Assembly: GCA_937915545.1 (NCBI GenBank)
Contig: CALGIJ010000011.1
Location: 62,001 to 126,000 of the forward strand
DNA: 64,000 nucleotides
Direction of reading: 5' to 3'
Origin: an uncultured Desulfobacterales bacterium
GTDB lineage: Bacteria > Desulfobacterota > Desulfobulbia > Desulfobulbales > Desulfocapsaceae
The first letter of the stretch is position 1. Each line of letters starts with the position of its first letter. Positions 63,228 through 64,000 of this stretch are shown one piece after another. Made by a program: the position numbers and the translations under genes. A model generated the notes under the pieces. It searched no databases. It saw nothing but the letters and a program-made list of their open reading frames with translations, and had not been told where the DNA came from.

Positions 63228-64000
63228 GCAGCGCGGCTCTCAGATCTTGTCTTGCCTTCTCTTCACCATGCACCAGACGGATTTCCTTTGGGGCTTCCGG
63301 CATGGCCCGCACCCAGTTGACCAGCATCTGCTGGTCGGCATGGGCGGAGAAACCGTTCAGCAGGTGGATTCTGGCCCGGGCCGGCATTTTCCCTTCAACA
63401 AGCTGTCTCCCCATGGTACCGCTGGCCTGGTAGCCGACGAAGACCACGTCATTCTTCTTATCCTGCAAACCCTTGCGCAGATGATCGACGATGCGGCCCC
63501 CGCTGCACATGCCGCTCCCGGCGATGATGATCGCCGGCCCGGAGACGTTCAGCAACTGGCGGTGATCGCGGCTGGTGGCCGAGGCATAGAGCCCTTTGAA
63601 GTCGAAAGGGTGGTCGCCGGCTCTGAGGCGTTTTTGGGCTTCGTCATCCCAGAACTCTTGCAGCTGGGAATAGATGCGGGTGATCTCCAGTCCGAGAGGT
63701 GAATCGACGAAAACCGGCACCTTGAGGCCAATGCGGTCGAGCTCGTAGAGGATTTCCTGGGTTCGCCCCAGGGCAAAGGCCGGGATGTAGACGATGCCGC
63801 CATCGGCAAGGGCATTGCGCAGCAGCGCTGCCAGCTGCTCGGTGCGGCGGGCGCGATCGGGGTGAATACGGTCGCCATAGGTCGACTCGAGAACGAGCAG
63901 ATCACAGCTCTCGGGCGGGTCAGGGTCCGGCAGGATCGGCGTGTCGCTGCAGCCGAGGTCGCCGGAAAAGATCACCCGGTAGGCGGTGCCATGGCTTTGC
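63217..64000 (-). CDS. Beta-CASP metallo-beta-lactamase-fold protein, truncated by window edge
   Basis: The C-terminal 260 residues of an MBL/beta-CASP protein (YSH1/Cft2-type, RNA-processing group); the N-terminal metal motif lies beyond 64000. Visible are FSGDLGCSDTPILPDPD, LVLESTYGDRIH, AFALGRTQEILYEL, IIAGSGMCSGGRIVDH, GYQASGTMGRQL and GFSAHADQQMLVNW, the last holding the third metal ligand. Bacterial relatives are ribonucleases or of unknown role. It precedes and overlaps the flippase gene by 11 bases. Confidence 0.92.
   Translation of the reverse strand, partial: QSHGTAYRVIFSGDLGCSDTPILPDPDPPESCDLLVLESTYGDRIHPDRARRTEQLAALLRNALADGGIVYIPAFALGRTQEILYELDRIGLKVPVFVDSPLGLEITRIYSQLQEFWDDEAQKRLRAGDHPFDFKGLYASATSRDHRQLLNVSGPAIIIAGSGMCSGGRIVDHLRKGLQDKKNDVVFVGYQASGTMGRQLVEGKMPARARIHLLNGFSAHADQQMLVNWVRAMPEAPKEIRLVHGEEKARQDLRAALHAE

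Overview
The window is GC-rich, gene-dense chromosomal DNA from an anaerobic Gram-negative bacterium. The gene set points to a deltaproteobacterium of the Desulfuromonas/Geobacter kind: a flavodiiron protein, a hybrid-cluster protein, several small ferredoxins, many PAS/Cache histidine kinases, and an argS-secA-argJ neighbourhood. This assignment is inference from gene content and order; no rRNA or tRNA gene is present to fix it.

Layout. 1-9.9 kb is a signalling block: a sensor kinase and a truncated receiver protein (leftward), then a rightward series of an HTH/degenerate-receiver regulator, a Cache-type kinase, a single-domain response regulator, a TauE/SafE-like permease, a two-segment membrane protein, a PEP-synthase-like protein lacking the PEP-binding barrel, and a second single-domain response regulator. 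10-13.7 kb (leftward) carries a Pat-like protein acetyltransferase (ADP-forming acyl-CoA synthetase fused to GNAT) followed by a tandem universal stress protein. 14-25.1 kb holds housekeeping genes: argJ, cardiolipin synthase, a metallophosphatase, ppk2, and the leftward set membrane protein-alr-argS-small membrane protein-secA, plus a ferredoxin with a clear terminator and a perfect 19-bp palindrome at its promoter. 25.6-30.4 kb has a small Cys-containing protein, a cobyrinate diamide synthase, a DUF374 acyltransferase, uvrB and another ferredoxin. 30.7-36.1 kb is an oxygen/nitric oxide defence block: flavodiiron protein, hypothetical protein, methyltransferase, hcp, and an iron-sulfur partner protein. 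hcp and the partner each have an FNR/HcpR-like palindrome centred about 41 bp before a predicted transcription start. 36.2-40.1 kb has a YkgJ-type protein, a CBS-domain protein, a thioredoxin-like protein and a three-gene envelope operon ending in an HExxH protein.

40.1-63.2 kb is one long leftward exopolysaccharide locus. Its distal half is the assembly machine (flippase, two polymerase/ligase-type membrane proteins, Wzc-like tyrosine kinase, Wza-like export protein, outer-membrane beta-barrel, and a WecA-type initiating transferase carrying a C-terminal PilZ domain). Its proximal half is glycosyltransferases, an acetyltransferase, a methyltransferase and a nucleotidyltransferase-like protein. 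Parts of 49.9-50.6, 53-54.9 and 57.9-61.9 kb are visibly more AT-rich. Two decayed IS630-type transposase ends bracket one glycosyltransferase gene, and a RayT transposase fragment lies near 49.5 kb, so the locus looks assembled by horizontal transfer. The window ends inside a beta-CASP metallo-beta-lactamase gene.

Most notable: the incomplete PEP-synthase/TauE/receiver cluster, the PilZ-WecA fusion, the iterated TTTTCCGG sites before the export operon, the paired hcp-type operators, and the IS630-bracketed glycosyltransferase.
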